From Nemertoderma westbladi (Eukaryota; Xenacoelomorpha; Nemertodermatida; Nemertodermatidae): DNA of 59,304 nt. The notes under the pieces are model-generated. The model searched no databases. It was not told the origin of the DNA and was given only the letters and a program-made list of their open reading frames with translations. A program made the translations under genes and the position numbers. The stretch covers positions 1 through 59,304 of the forward strand of contig JAUCBJ010007838.1 in assembly GCA_032718475.1 (NCBI GenBank), given 5' to 3'. Within the stretch, counting starts at the first letter, position 1; every line of letters starts with the position of its first letter. Shown here piece after piece: positions 21,921 to 32,387 of this stretch.

Positions 21921-22487
21921 TCAACTCGCAGCAGCTACTGGTTTCTTATACTCGATACGTTCCACCTTAACCTCCCCATCAATGAGTTGGTAGACGTAGG
22001 TAACTACGGTGGAGGATTGTATGTCCATTAGTAGGAAGCTGGGTTGAACACCGGCCGAGGAGATGGGCGAGAATGCCCCGGTCGCAGATCCGGGGTTAAC
22101 GTAGAATCGGCCCTCGTGTTCGAATGCCTCGAACCGATGGGTGTGTCCGGAGATCATTATATCCACGTCGAGTTGCCGCTGGACGATGGCGAGGGATTCC
22201 GTGTCGCCCCACGGAACAACCTGGTGTCCGTGACACAGGCCTATACGGAACTGGCCTACCGTTACAACCTTAAGTTCCGGGTAGTTTAAATTCTCGTCGA
22301 AGTCGCCCTTCACGATGTGAACGTCGCTCGCAAGGGTTTTCAGGTAGTCGAATGTTTCTTTGGTACAAAGATTCCCCGTGCACAGAATATGTTGGATTTT
22401 TCCAGGAACGAGAAGTTTCTTAAACTTCGCAGGCAGGCTATGGTTTCTCTGGGGTATGTGTAGATCACCAATCACTAAAACAAGCAT
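21921..22487 (-). CDS. VPS29: VPS29, retromer subunit (single exon)
   Basis: 188 residues, starting [20 protein letters not shown], close to the usual 182-186 of animal VPS29. VPS29 is the metallophosphoesterase-fold subunit of the retromer, which with VPS26 and VPS35 recycles cargo from endosomes to the Golgi or plasma membrane. Fold motifs are in order: GDLH (7-10), GN (38-39), GDFDEN (61-66), GHQVVPWGD (87-95) and SGHTH (113-117). In VPS29 this site is thought to serve mainly protein binding. The end ...IEYKKP is extended by five residues (VAAAS). The ORF is uninterrupted by introns and its codons are GC-rich at third positions compared with the AT-rich surroundings. Vertebrate VPS29 is multi-exon, so this is either lineage intron loss or an expressed retrocopy. 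No poly-A tract was seen 3-prime to it. Confidence 0.95.
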   Translation of the reverse strand: MLVLVIGDLHIPQRNHSLPAKFKKLLVPGKIQHILCTGNLCTKETFDYLKTLASDVHIVKGDFDENLNYPELKVVTVGQFRIGLCHGHQVVPWGDTESLAIVQRQLDVDIMISGHTHRFEAFEHEGRFYVNPGSATGAFSPISSAGVQPSFLLMDIQSSTVVTYVYQLIDGEVKVERIEYKKPVAAAS

Positions 22488-23235
22488 ATTTATTTTCTAG
22501 TTCTGAAGTTCTTTAAATTGAAAAAAATGGCGCCCAGCGACCGAGGTACCGGTAGCCGTATAAAATAATACAAAAATAATAAGCTGCAACTACTGAACTA
22601 AGAAAAAGCAATGGCCATCAGCCATAGGCAGATAGGCCTATACAGCTATAGCAGTATACTGATATAACACAAGACAGTACAGTAAGACAGAGTGACACAA
22701 AGAGCTAGAAACTAGAAGGATCAGATCAAACGACAGGTCCATCAGGCCTCTACAGACTACAACTCTACTCAGCTACTGGTTAGATCAGTAGATGTATGTA
22801 TGTATGTATAGTACTAAGTGTATGTATGTAATAAATAGTATTGTAGTAAGCCAACAACTGTAGTATAAAGTGAGTGACAGGCTACATGTGCTGTAGTACA
22901 CGCTGTTATTTCTGTTTTGTCCTTTTGTGAAGTTTCACTTTGGAACATGCAGACATTTCAAACTCAAAGTATGTAGCCATGGCTACGGCTTTAAGCCAGT
23001 AAAATCAATGTTGCTAAGGAAAGAAGCGGAAGTGGAAGCTGGAAGGGTTTAATATAGTAAATTTAGATGGTTTTAAACATTTATTTTCATTATGTTACGG
23101 GTATACAGTAGCACTATGACAATTTCACCGCACAAGAAACAATAAATAAGTATAATTAATACAGTAATCAGCACTGGTATCTCTAGTCGAATAGGAAACT
23201 GGTAATTCTAGTCTTAAGTCAAATAACCCTTCAGG
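22488..23235. other. intergenic or intronic spacer upstream of VPS29
   Basis: Contains the VPS29 promoter side. No TATA box can be assigned with confidence. Small ATGT repeats at 22793-22830. Nothing else supported. Confidence 0.4.
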
Positions 23236-23312
23236 TGAAGGGACCTGCAGTGCCCATCCCTGGCTCCGAGTTCCCAACCAAGATGACCGCCATGATCCGC
23301 TGGAGGAGAAAC
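23236..23312 (+). CDS. possible exon fragment, no donor found
   Basis: After CCCTTCAG the frame VKGPAVPIPGSEFPTKMTAM has strikingly GC-rich third positions (ATC, GGC, TCC, GAG, TTC, ACC, AAG), unlike the flanks, as in VPS29 on the other strand. No GT donor follows where GC-richness ends (TGGAGGAGAAACC). It may be a decayed exon, a processed fragment or chance. Family not recognised. Confidence 0.25.
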
Positions 23313-23484
23313 CTAAAATATTGTCATATTTTTTGGAGCATTAGATTTTTTCATCAATATACCCTACGGTACTTAAAACAAGCGCGAAATCGCTCAAATA
23401 ATTGGTCTACAATGCATGAACTGTCTCCTTGAATGGTTTACTTCATTATTAATTAACGAGACTAACAATTAAATTTGATTACAG

Positions 23485-23643
23485 GGCGCAATACTTGGCA
23501 AGATGAGTCCGGTATCTATGGTAACAGAGATGCGAAGGAGGCACTGTTTTATTTAACCCATCCAGTTACACAAACGTCGCGACCACATAGCGGTGCAAGT
23601 GGAGATCACTTCAACGCTAGACAGAGGACACCCCAGAGTCAGT
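23485..23643 (+). CDS. candidate terminal exon, unrecognised protein
   Basis: Acceptor TTTGATTACAG, then an open frame (two leading bases, phase 1) of 52 codons beginning RNTWQDESGIYGNRDAKEAL and ending RTPQSQ then a TGA. Composition is protein-like and the other frames stop early. Phase fits either 18753-18810 or 11302-11459 as the preceding exon. The VPS29 gene would lie nested on the opposite strand in the former case. Confidence 0.4.
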
Positions 23644-26250
23644 GATTGGTTGAGCAACGCACCAATCAATGGAGGACTTCGAAAATATTGAACATTATTA
23701 ATGGCGGAATTAAATACTATGCCATGGATTATATAATATATGCATGCGCATAATGTACTTTGAATTTTAACTGCTTTATCATGTGTAAACAAGTCTAGAG
23801 ATTTTATAACTTTTAGTTACAGTATTTACTGTATTACAGTACCGGTATGCCCTTATTGAAAAAAAAAAACATTAAAATAATAAAATAGCGAATAATATTA
23901 GTAATAATACAAATTAAAATTTAATAGAACGCTTGACATCCAAATGTTTTAACTGATTTAGGTAGGAAATATTGTTGTCATGTGTAATCCGACTGATGCC
24001 CAAATGGCATCTTTGAGGATTTTCCTAAAAGTTACCAAATTCTACACCGGCTCATGACTAAAAAGCAATACGATTTTCGATACCCAGGGGTGTGTTCCAG
24101 AACGTTTTTACTCACTATTATTCCAATAGGAACAGTCCCGGTTTCAAGTTATAAAATGTACACTATTGTAACGGTAATCAAGATTTACACAGTTAAATTA
24201 AGACTGTGAATTAATAAGCGAAATTAAAATTGTGGCTGAAATTAAAATTACCCCGGCGATGTAATTTAAATTGTAATGAAAACATGTAAATTCGGGGTCT
24301 CAAAGTGCATTGAGATTTTCACCAAGAACTAAAAGTGTCTCAAAGTTCTAAATGTGGTCCAATAAATGAGAAAGTGACTTCAAAGTAGGGCCTACAGTAG
24401 ACTAAGATTTCAAAGTAGCTCAAAGTCCTATATCCTTTTAGTCATACTGTAGTGTCTAAAGTCGTTTGAGGCTATCGGAATGTGTTTGAATTTGTAAGTG
24501 TCTTAGACCGACACATTTATCATATCTTCTGTATAATCTATATTAATATGTGGAGTGTTACTGAATTAATCACTATGACTCTGTGTAAGTGGACCTTAGG
24601 AATGTTAACGCCACATTCCTTTACCTACTGTGCGTTAGCCAGAAAGGTGCAGAGGTTACAGCACACAGATCAGACACAGAACAGACAGATAAATACATGC
24701 GGAGAGTACCGCAGTAGGGGCCTATTCTATTTAAAATGCGTCGAGACTTCCCCACCCCTTTCCGCTTTGCCCCTCCCCTACCTGAACTTTTCTTACAATT
24801 ACTACGTGCTGGTACCACCGACATGTAAATAGGTAAAGAAAAATCGTTGCCTGCTTTGGGCTTTCGCTTTGTCATCCCTATCATAGATTGAAATGCAATT
24901 AAATTATGTAAAACTACTTTAGTTTCACTTTCAAACACAACACACAACTACTGTACAGTTCACGCCAAGCAGTTAACAACTACTGCAGCACTCTGCTATT
25001 CAACGAATCAACAAACAACAAATCTAACAATCTTTCTCCTCCCAGTAAGCTAAGTCAATCAATTTTCAAAGAAATGCTATTGGAGTCCCTTAATGCAGCC
25101 TCAAAACAGCAGAAAATATGCAACATAAGCAAGGACTAGGCCTACTTCTTAATGTTACAAAGGCCATCGTAATACAAGGCCTGCTCACTACATTCTAGAA
25201 TACATCGATCGCTGATATAAGAAGTCATACCTTTTGGCATTTTCTTATTGCTGTAGGGGAAAATACTGTACCCATAGTTCAAAGTTATGTTACTCGGGCT
25301 GACTAAAAAGGATTTAATGATATAATATAGCAAATTGAAGAAGAAAGCCTTGCATTACGATGCTTTGGGTCATTTTTGTTTGTTGGGCTTGCAATTCGCA
25401 TAATACCCCTTTAATTGCTTCTAAATAATTCACTTATTTTTGCCGTGTTTTATTTAAAAACAAAGCGTTAAGACTAATTAGGATACAGTAGATGTAGATC
25501 GGAAAACTAATTATACTATGCGATTTTCTGAAATCATTTATAAGTAGGCCTACTTTCAGAGTATAATTTTTAGCTTGCGTTTGGGTGCGTGGGTATTTCA
25601 CGGCGCCTTATTGTTATATATCCGCAAAAAATTTCGTGCTAGTTACCTTATTGTTTTCGTTATAAATGTCGTTTATTGTTTTGGTTAGACTAACGTGCCA
25701 CTGCAACTTGCTCGCTTCCCTTAATTTGTAATTTAACATTGAGAGAGATATCAATGCGCCGAGATGGGATTTCCTTTGTCTCGCAATTAAATACTGAATC
25801 GAATGGGTCTGATGTGTAGCTTATTATACTGTAGGATCTGTTCCTGGCCATCTTGGGATACATCATCTAACTTGTATCTTCCTTGTAATAGAACTAAGAA
25901 ATTCTGTAGCGATTTGAAGTAATTACCATTGTCTGATTGTTGTGCATTGAAAATTCACTTCTTACACGGATTTTCTTATCTACTTTAATCAATAATATCA
26001 AGTAATAAATCAATAATAGATATCAATAACAGATACATGAAGTACTGTACTTTAGCTACAGCTACAGTAGTTCTAATTATCTTATTAATTCTGGAGAATT
26101 TGTGTCCTAACAACAGTAAATAGTAATTACTGTAGTACTAGTAATGTAAATACTGTAATCAAATCAACCGCATTATTACACCGCTATCGGAATATAAAAT
26201 TACTGTAAATACTGTACATGGCAGGGTAGCTAGCAATTTATGTAACTATT
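23644..26250. other. long gene-poor stretch
   Basis: AT-rich DNA. Short open frames (for example 24482-24832) have no splice or motif support. 25670-25720 resembles the SINE body at 12000-12050 (TTTTGGTTA and GTGCCACTGC). GAATTCG-like and TACTGTA words are frequent. No gene supported. Confidence 0.5.
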
Positions 26251-26419
26251 TTTAACTAAAATGAAAAGTCAGCCCGGCTATGTGGCATGTGGGTATCACC
26301 GATGGGCAGCTATTTATTGAATCTCGCGACTGGTGTGGAATCGGCAACCCGCTGGAGAAGGTATGGATTCCTGTGACGCAGTCTGTCTCATCCAAACGTG
26401 TACTTTACAGATGTAAATG

Positions 26420-26790
26420 TTAATAACTCACTACAGCCCTCATCAATTTATAGCGCAGAAATTTCGGAACCTCATAAGGATCGCTCTCTCTCGATTACGT
26501 CTGAGTTCCCATCGTCTGAGGGTTGAAACTCGGCGGTGGTCGAGAATACCTCGGGAGAGACGACTATGCCCATGTAGTGTGTTTCTGAGGTACAAACAGA
26601 AGATCACGTAATAGTCTCGTGTGAGTTAACTACTACTGTAGTGTTCGTCAATCGCCAAAGTTCGCCACGATAAACTTGTCCTCTCTTACTCAGTTTCTGT
26701 TTTCTTCGCCACAGAGCGCAGTAGCAGAAGCGGCATTCGATATTTTAAAATTAGCAGAACAACAATTTTTCTCACGACACTACACTATTA
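26420..26790 (+). pseudogene. LINE reverse-transcriptase ORF, C-terminal remnant
   Basis: In shifting frames the sequence encodes RLRLSSHRLRVETRRWSRIP then RERRLCPC, and after a frameshift near 26582 VQTEDHVIVSC. This is the Cys-rich C-terminal tail pattern found after the RT domain in many CR1/L2/RTE-type LINEs. Further on, AVAEAAFDILKLAEQQFF continues the same style. Stops and frameshifts make it a pseudogene. The RT domain itself is absent, so it is a 5-prime-truncated copy. Confidence 0.6.
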
Positions 26791-27450
26791 GTCGATGAAC
26801 TGCTTTTAGTCGTTAATGATGGTGAGGGAAGTCCTTTGTACTTGATTTATATTTCGGATTACGATAGTTGGATTACGATACGAACGTTGGAAAGTATTAT
26901 CGGTTAATATTTATCGTAGGTTTTACAATTTTACTTTGGTTAGAAATTATTTTGGACGGTTATTTTGGACAGTTATGTTGGGCAGTTCTTCCTAGGTTTA
27001 TATATATGATAAATCTGTTTTGAAATGAGGTTTTTCACAGGTGATATTCTGATATTTTCATGGACAATAATTGTTTTATTATTTGAATTTGGATTATGTA
27101 TAATGTTATACACCCCGCTTATTGTCAATAAATAATAATAATAATAATGACATTATAATTTTATACAAAAACAAGTACTGTATGACTTCTTTGATCAGCT
27201 GATCGTGGGGGCTGAGCCCGAGCTACCTGTAGGCCATGCCTGAGCAGGCCTTGTATTACAATGGCGTTGATGTTACAGTACAATACAGCAATCAGGCAAT
27301 ATGCACCAATATCTTATGCAGATGCTGAGATGCAATTTCTGAATTTGTTACATCACACTCATCACATCATAATACTGTACAGTAATATGCATACCAGCAT
27401 ACTATTACTACTGCAGTAAACTGATGACAGGATGAAGCAAGGACTGGACT
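26791..27450. other. AT-rich spacer
   Basis: AATAATAATAAT at about 27125-27150 may be the tail of the LINE remnant. Otherwise nothing supported. Confidence 0.4.
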
Positions 27451-28073
27451 CCCCGTATGCTAAGTGATTTTTTTGTGCGCCGAACGCGACGCGGCGCAGA
27501 AAAAAATGTGCGCCTGCGCAGTCGAAAACAGTGCAAAATCCGCGTGCGCAGCAGAAAAACTGCGCGAGATTGGCGCGCGCAGCAGAAATTCTGCGCGAGA
27601 TTGGCGCGCACAGCAGAAATACTGCGCGAAATCTCCTACCACGTACCTGCCTGCCTACTGCTGTACTGGCCTAAAGCGCTAAAGCACACCAAGCAGCCAA
27701 GTAGCAAGTAGGAGGCTTATTATTTCAGTATTTCTTATTATACAGTCTTATCTCAGTATCTGTATTGTCATTACCCTGTTACTGTTACCGGTAGTCGGCA
27801 GACTGCCTCTGTGCCTGACTGCCAGGGGTAGCGGGTAGGTCTACTTACCGGTACTGACTTAGTGCTGTAGTGCAAGTCTGAGCCGTGCTATCAATTTTCT
27901 GCGCCTGCGCCTGTCGCGCCGCGCTCTAAATTTTCTGCGCCTGCGCGCTGCGCTCTCAATTTTCTGCGCCTGCGCGCTGCACGGCGCTGCGCTCTCAATT
28001 TTCTGCGCCTGCTCCAAATTCTGGAAAAAATTGTGCGCCGAACGCGTTCGGCGTACATGCCCTACTTAGCAGA
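27451..28073. mobile_element. GC-rich inverted-repeat element
   Basis: The left end, with TGCTAAGT and GTGCGCCGAACGCG (27457-27490), is mirrored at the right end by the inverted copy (GTGCGCCGAACGCG at about 28033-28046, then CCTACTTAGCAG at 28061-28072). The interior at both sides is packed with CTGCGCCTGCGC/GCGCAGGCGCAG words in opposite orientations (27490-27640 and 27890-28015). 28036-28053 is a perfect 18-bp palindrome (CGCCGAACGCGTTCGGCG). No transposase ORF, so a non-autonomous TIR or foldback element. Confidence 0.6.
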
Positions 28074-28944
28074 ATGGCTGGACTCTGGCAGCTGGCTGGA
28101 CCTGGACTCGGCACACATGGCACACGGTAAATCCAGACTTCTCTAGCAGTCTAGTGACTACGGTAATCGTTATGTCAACTACTGAACTCTGGAACTAGGG
28201 CTGTAGGGAAGGCCATGCCCATGCAGCCATGTTCATGTTCTGACTTTCTGATGTTGTTTACTGGTTTATGTCACCGGTAAGCGGTAACCTGGTAACCCAG
28301 TAACCAGTTGAACTGCTGAACTGATAAACATGCACCCCTCGACCCTGCCCCTGGGCCTGGCTGCCTGGTGCCTATGGCACCTGGGGTAAAAAATTATGGA
28401 GAATCTATCTGTCTATATTTGATAATATCACATTTGAGGCACAGTGGTAAGAAATATCTTTATTGATTCCCCTATGCACTATGCCCGTGGCGAACCACTT
28501 ACTGACTTTATAGGCCTACTTTTTTTTCAAACTTTGATGATTCCCCTACTGCCACTGCCCTGCTATGCCCATGGCGAACCACATTTTATTTAGGCCTATT
28601 TATAAACTGATAAATAGTACCGGTAGTAATAATACAGTAATAACAATTATGATTAGCATACATTTATGCACTGTAATGCAGTAATGTTGCATATAATTAC
28701 CGGTACCTAATTAAGTAAAACTGCTAATTACTGAATTAACTATCAGAACTATGTATTAATAAATGGCACAAATTGCAAATTGATTTATTATTGTACAAAA
28801 TGCCACAATTCCTAAAAATATGCACCGTAATCCTAATAATCAGATAATTGCTTAATAATAATTTGAGGTTGACTTAAAAAAACGTACTAAAAAATGATCG
28901 ATAAATTAAAAATTACTTAGTTAGGTCTTATAAATTGGTTATCG
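28074..28944. other. spacer
   Basis: Two diverged copies of a CCCCTATGCAC(T)ATGCCC..TGGCGAACCAC segment lie at 28465-28500 and 28545-28580. No gene supported. Confidence 0.5.
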
Positions 28945-29161
28945 TTCATATGCGTACCTCTGGCAAAAGAAGCAGGTTACAGTGGTAGTGTTTTCTAACC
29001 GAAACAATAAACTAATCCCATTACTTAATTAACGGAAAGGAGCAGGTTACAGTGGTGGGCTTTTCTAACCAAAACAATAAACAATATCTCAATAACATAG
29101 GGTATTTCATACTTATAGTCTTATTTTTGCAATACGAAAATACCAGAGGTACGCATATGAA
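28945..29161. mobile_element. 217-bp MITE with perfect 19-bp TIRs
   Basis: TTCATATGCGTACCTCTGG at 28945-28963 is perfectly inverted at 29143-29161. The interior holds a direct repeat of GAGCAGGTTACAGTGGT (about 28970 and 29039), each followed by TTTTCTAACC. No ORF. Target duplication is not clear. Confidence 0.8.
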
Positions 29162-29467
29162 CTATAACTTATAAATTAGGTCTACCTACATAATTAACTA
29201 AAAAAACTATTATTAAAAATTTATTTTTAATTATTGATTACAGGATTAGGCCTACATCAATAATACCGGTACTTACTGACTTACTGACATCGGACTTAGT
29301 ATAAAATACCACAACAAATTACTGGAAAGTAATATACACAACATAATTATATTGTGAGTTATATTATTTCAAAATATATCCTCAAAAATATATCATCATC
29401 AGTGCGGGCATAGAGATTGCCGCTTCCGCATCTGGTGCGTGTGCATTTCCACATGCTGACATGAGCG

Positions 29468-30149
29468 GTCAGCCTAAACACGCAACTACACCCAACTTTC
29501 ACCCAACTACACCCAACTACACCCAACTTTCACCCAACTACACCCAACTTTCAGCCAACTACACCCACACAGTTCCACCCCACTACACCCAACTTCCACT
29601 GCACTTCCACTTCCACTCTGCATCCAACTTACACCAAACTATACCTACTGTATGGCACCAAATATTTAACAAATTATTATTAAATCAACATCCCAAAATT
29701 ACAGCATCCATAATGAAACCCCACATCGCCAAGTGATCCACATTAAAGCCCGATGGGAAACCCCACTTGGGATCCGACTATGTAGCAACACACCTAAAGG
29801 GTGTGACATATTCCCATTTATTTTCATAATTGCAGGGCCGTGATGGCAAAATACAGTACGAGTACATGCAACTGTTAAAAGTTCATATATCAGCAATTCC
29901 TCAAAGAAGTTCAGAGTTTGTTACTTTAGGCTACATATTGTAATTTGTGGAATTTTGGTGCCATCTGCCATACAGTATAGTTTGGTGTAAGTTGGATGCT
30001 GTTGGGTTGAAGTTGGGTGTAGTTGCAGAGTTGGGTGGAAGTTTGGTTTAGTTGGGTGGTATAGTTGGGTGTACAGTAGTTGGTGAAAGTTGGGTGTAGT
30101 TGGGTGAAAGTTGGGTGTAGTTGGGTGAAAGTTGGGTGTTTAGGCTGAC
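29468..30149. mobile_element. foldback-like element with ~200-bp inverted arms
   Basis: The left arm (29468-29671) begins GTCAGCCTAAACAC, runs through repeated CAACTACACCCAACTTTCAC-type units, and ends with TTACACCAAACTATAC...TATGGCACCAAAT. The right arm (29949-30149) is its inverted counterpart with the same order, differing in repeat number. The loop of about 280 bp has no transposase. Arms built of short tandem repeats are the hallmark of foldback elements. Confidence 0.75.
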
Positions 30150-30867
30150 CCCTGAACAGTGGTCAAATTAAGAAGTATTTTTCTAAAAAAGACAGATTTT
30201 TTCACGTGCTGCGCGAAGGGCACATTGTCCTCTGCAGCCGTAAAATTTACATCACATTAAATAGGCCTAAACGACCTGGAGTGCTGGAGTGTCTGTCTGT
30301 AGATTTTCCGGCAAATTGAAGGAAAATTGAGGAAATGGTGCACATTTCTGCATTTGAAAACAGGCAAAAATTGACTTTTCGAAAAAAAAAAGCCATAAAC
30401 TCATGATTTTCTATCGTGCTGCTCGAAGCGGAAAATCACCTACTTATAATTTTTTTTTCTAGGAAGTTACACATAGGTCAGAGAGTGTTTGTGTGAAATT
30501 TGAGACAAATTGGTCCAAAAATGGCCACTGGGGAAAGGTGTTTGTCACTGTGCTGTGTCTCAAATGTGATAGAACCGTTAGACAGTGATTTGAACATAAG
30601 AGGATGAGACCAGTTGAAATTCGAAAAAAATATTTTTTTGAACCACTCTAGTGTACCGAACCGAGTTCCGGTAGGCCCAACTAAACTAACCATGCAGTAT
30701 ATACACAGTAATCCGCTAATTAGTACCGTAAGTATGTCAGCGTCTGGTCGTGTTAAGTAGTAGCAAAGTGAAGATTTTATCAACCCAGCAACCTATATTC
30801 AACAATCCTTGCACCGTATGCTGAGTGAGAGTGCTGGTGTAGTTCAGTCCTTTCAGTAGGTTCTGTG
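30150..30867. promoter_or_regulatory. HERC1 upstream region
   Basis: 718 bp between the foldback element and the HERC1 start codon. Contains GTGCTGCGCGAAGG at 30206-30219 and a variant at 30414. No convincing TATA box. The promoter and 5-prime UTR presumably lie here, but no element can be assigned. Confidence 0.35.
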
Positions 30868-31069
30868 ATGGCGAACGTTAAACCGCGTTGGTTGGATCAG
30901 TTTAATTCGTCATGGTTGGCCGAAGATTGGACGGTCCTAGCATCCTCCCAGCTATCCAGCGAGGTTTTGTACAACACGCTGATTCAAAACAAGGAACTTC
31001 CGGGGGACGCAATCGGTCTATTTGGACAGTTTGAATGGCCAATTCTACCGGAACTGAGACACGATAGCT
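30868..31069 (+). CDS. HERC1: HERC1, coding exon 1
   Basis: ATG at 30868 begins MANVKPRWLDQFNSSWLAED, which aligns with the start of animal HERC1 (there KLKWLEHLNSSWITED in vertebrates, from memory). It continues to PILPELRHDS and ends one base into a codon (phase 1) at donor GTAAGT, 31070. HERC1 is a roughly 4,900-residue cytosolic HECT E3 ubiquitin ligase with two RCC1-like domains, SPRY and WD40 domains, linked to ARF/Rab, clathrin, TSC2 and M2-pyruvate kinase. Only the extreme N-terminus lies here, so none of those domains is in view. Confidence 0.85.
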
Positions 31070-31124
31070 GTAAGTCTTTCTCTATTACAATATTATGTGT
31101 TTGAGTGTTTTCGGGCTACTGTAT

Positions 31125-31310
31125 TGGTGAAAAATATCGAGACTTTGAAAAATATCGCGATTAAATAATATCGAGAGTAAAAATTTCGCGATTAAATAAT
31201 ATCGAGAGTAAAAATATCGCAAGATGAATAGAGTGCGAAAAAATTGCGAAAGAATATCTCGATATTTTTACTCTAGGCCTATGTGTTTACTCGCGATATT
31301 TTTTAATATA
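31125..31310. mobile_element. short inverted-repeat element in HERC1 intron 1
   Basis: AAAAATATCGAGA at the left faces CTCGCGATATTTTTTA and TCTCGATATTTTTACTC at the right. Two direct GATTAAATAATATCGAGAGT units lie inside. No ORF. A small MITE-like insertion within the 373-bp intron. Confidence 0.55.
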
Positions 31311-31442
31311 ACCGTTTTAGGGGATTAACCTGTGTATAGAAAGAATGATCATTAACGGCATTTATTCCACGAAAATTGTAAAATTGGGCAGCAGCGTTCC
31401 CCACTAAAAAACGAAATAACTTTTACGTGTGTTTATTTTCAG

Positions 31443-31843
31443 TATCCGTTGACGAGCAGGAATCTTACGTAGACTCATTAATAAACCTCCAAAAAGCACT
31501 CGCAAACCGCATTACATCCAACTCCACCTCAAACTCCCATCTGCAGCACCGTTTACTGGTGTTGCACCGTATCCTATACGCGGTGGGCTGTAAGTACCAG
31601 ACCTCGAGCAAGCTGCGGGACCCGGAACCGTCTAGTCCGTCTCCCGTGGTCGCCCAACCCTCTACCGACTCCAACTCAGCTCTCATAGAGATCGCGGTAA
31701 AGACCGGCCTGTCGCTCGTGTTCTCCTTGATCCAACAGAATTGGCTCCTAGCCGCGCCGCTACAACAGTCCCAAGAATCCGTCGCTCAACCCAGGATAAA
31801 CCCCCCGTTGCTTAGCAATGATATCCTACAAACCGCCCATCAG
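31443..31843 (+). CDS. HERC1: HERC1, coding exon 2
   Basis: Acceptor TTTATTTTCAG ends at 31442. The spliced junction restores a Leu codon and reads SVDEQESYVDSLINLQKALA, matching the SSDEQDHYLDALL region of vertebrate HERC1. Downstream LLVLHRILYAVGCKYQ and EIAVKTGLSLVFSLIQQNWL are further family landmarks. The exon ends phase 0 at 31843 (CATCAG, then GTATTT). Together the two exons give 201 residues. The next conserved segment expected in HERC1 was not found anywhere in the remaining 27 kb, so intron 2 either exceeds 27 kb or the gene is broken here. Confidence 0.9.
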
Positions 31844-32387
31844 GTATTTAATTATTCTAAGTATAAATAATTGTTGGCCGTGTTCCTTTTTAGGCCTAAA
31901 CGATTCTCGAGGAGGGGGGGAGGGGCAATTCAAGTGATTATTTATTGAGATATTATGCCAATGATGTAGCCCGGCTCATTCCAATATAGCCGCGACTATG
32001 TCAGATAGACATTTCACCTAAAATATGACATCCTCTTACACATACCGCACCGAATCAATAATAAGATCTTTCCCACTCATCTCATCTCAAAATCATTTCC
32101 CATTCCTCCTATTAGCCGTGGCTCTGGCTCAAAGACCCTTACTCGTAATAAATATTAATCATTCCCGTGAAAGAAACGACCGGGTCTGAAATATTCGGCG
32201 GGGTTTACATTATTTGGCCGGGTTTTTGTCGGGTTTAATAATGCCGGGGTTATTAATATTAATATTGTTCAAATTATGCTCAAAGATTTTCAAATACCCA
32301 ATATATGTTGTTACCGGTATATTAGTAAAAAAAATGGTATATATATTACTGTACAGTATTATAACAATAATAAAATAAGTTACTCCT
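31844..32387. other. HERC1 intron 2, proximal part
   Basis: AT-rich, ending with TACTGTACAGTATTATAACA just before the 36-bp array. No exon seen. Confidence 0.5.

Noticed and set aside
24482-24947. Overlapping ORFs on both strands
   Set aside because: No splice support, no motif, AT-rich composition.
30868-31843. HECTD4 as the identity of the two-exon gene
   Set aside because: The WLDQFNSSW start and the SVDEQESYVD and GLSLVFSLIQQNW segments fit HERC1; HECTD4 does not share them as far as I recall.
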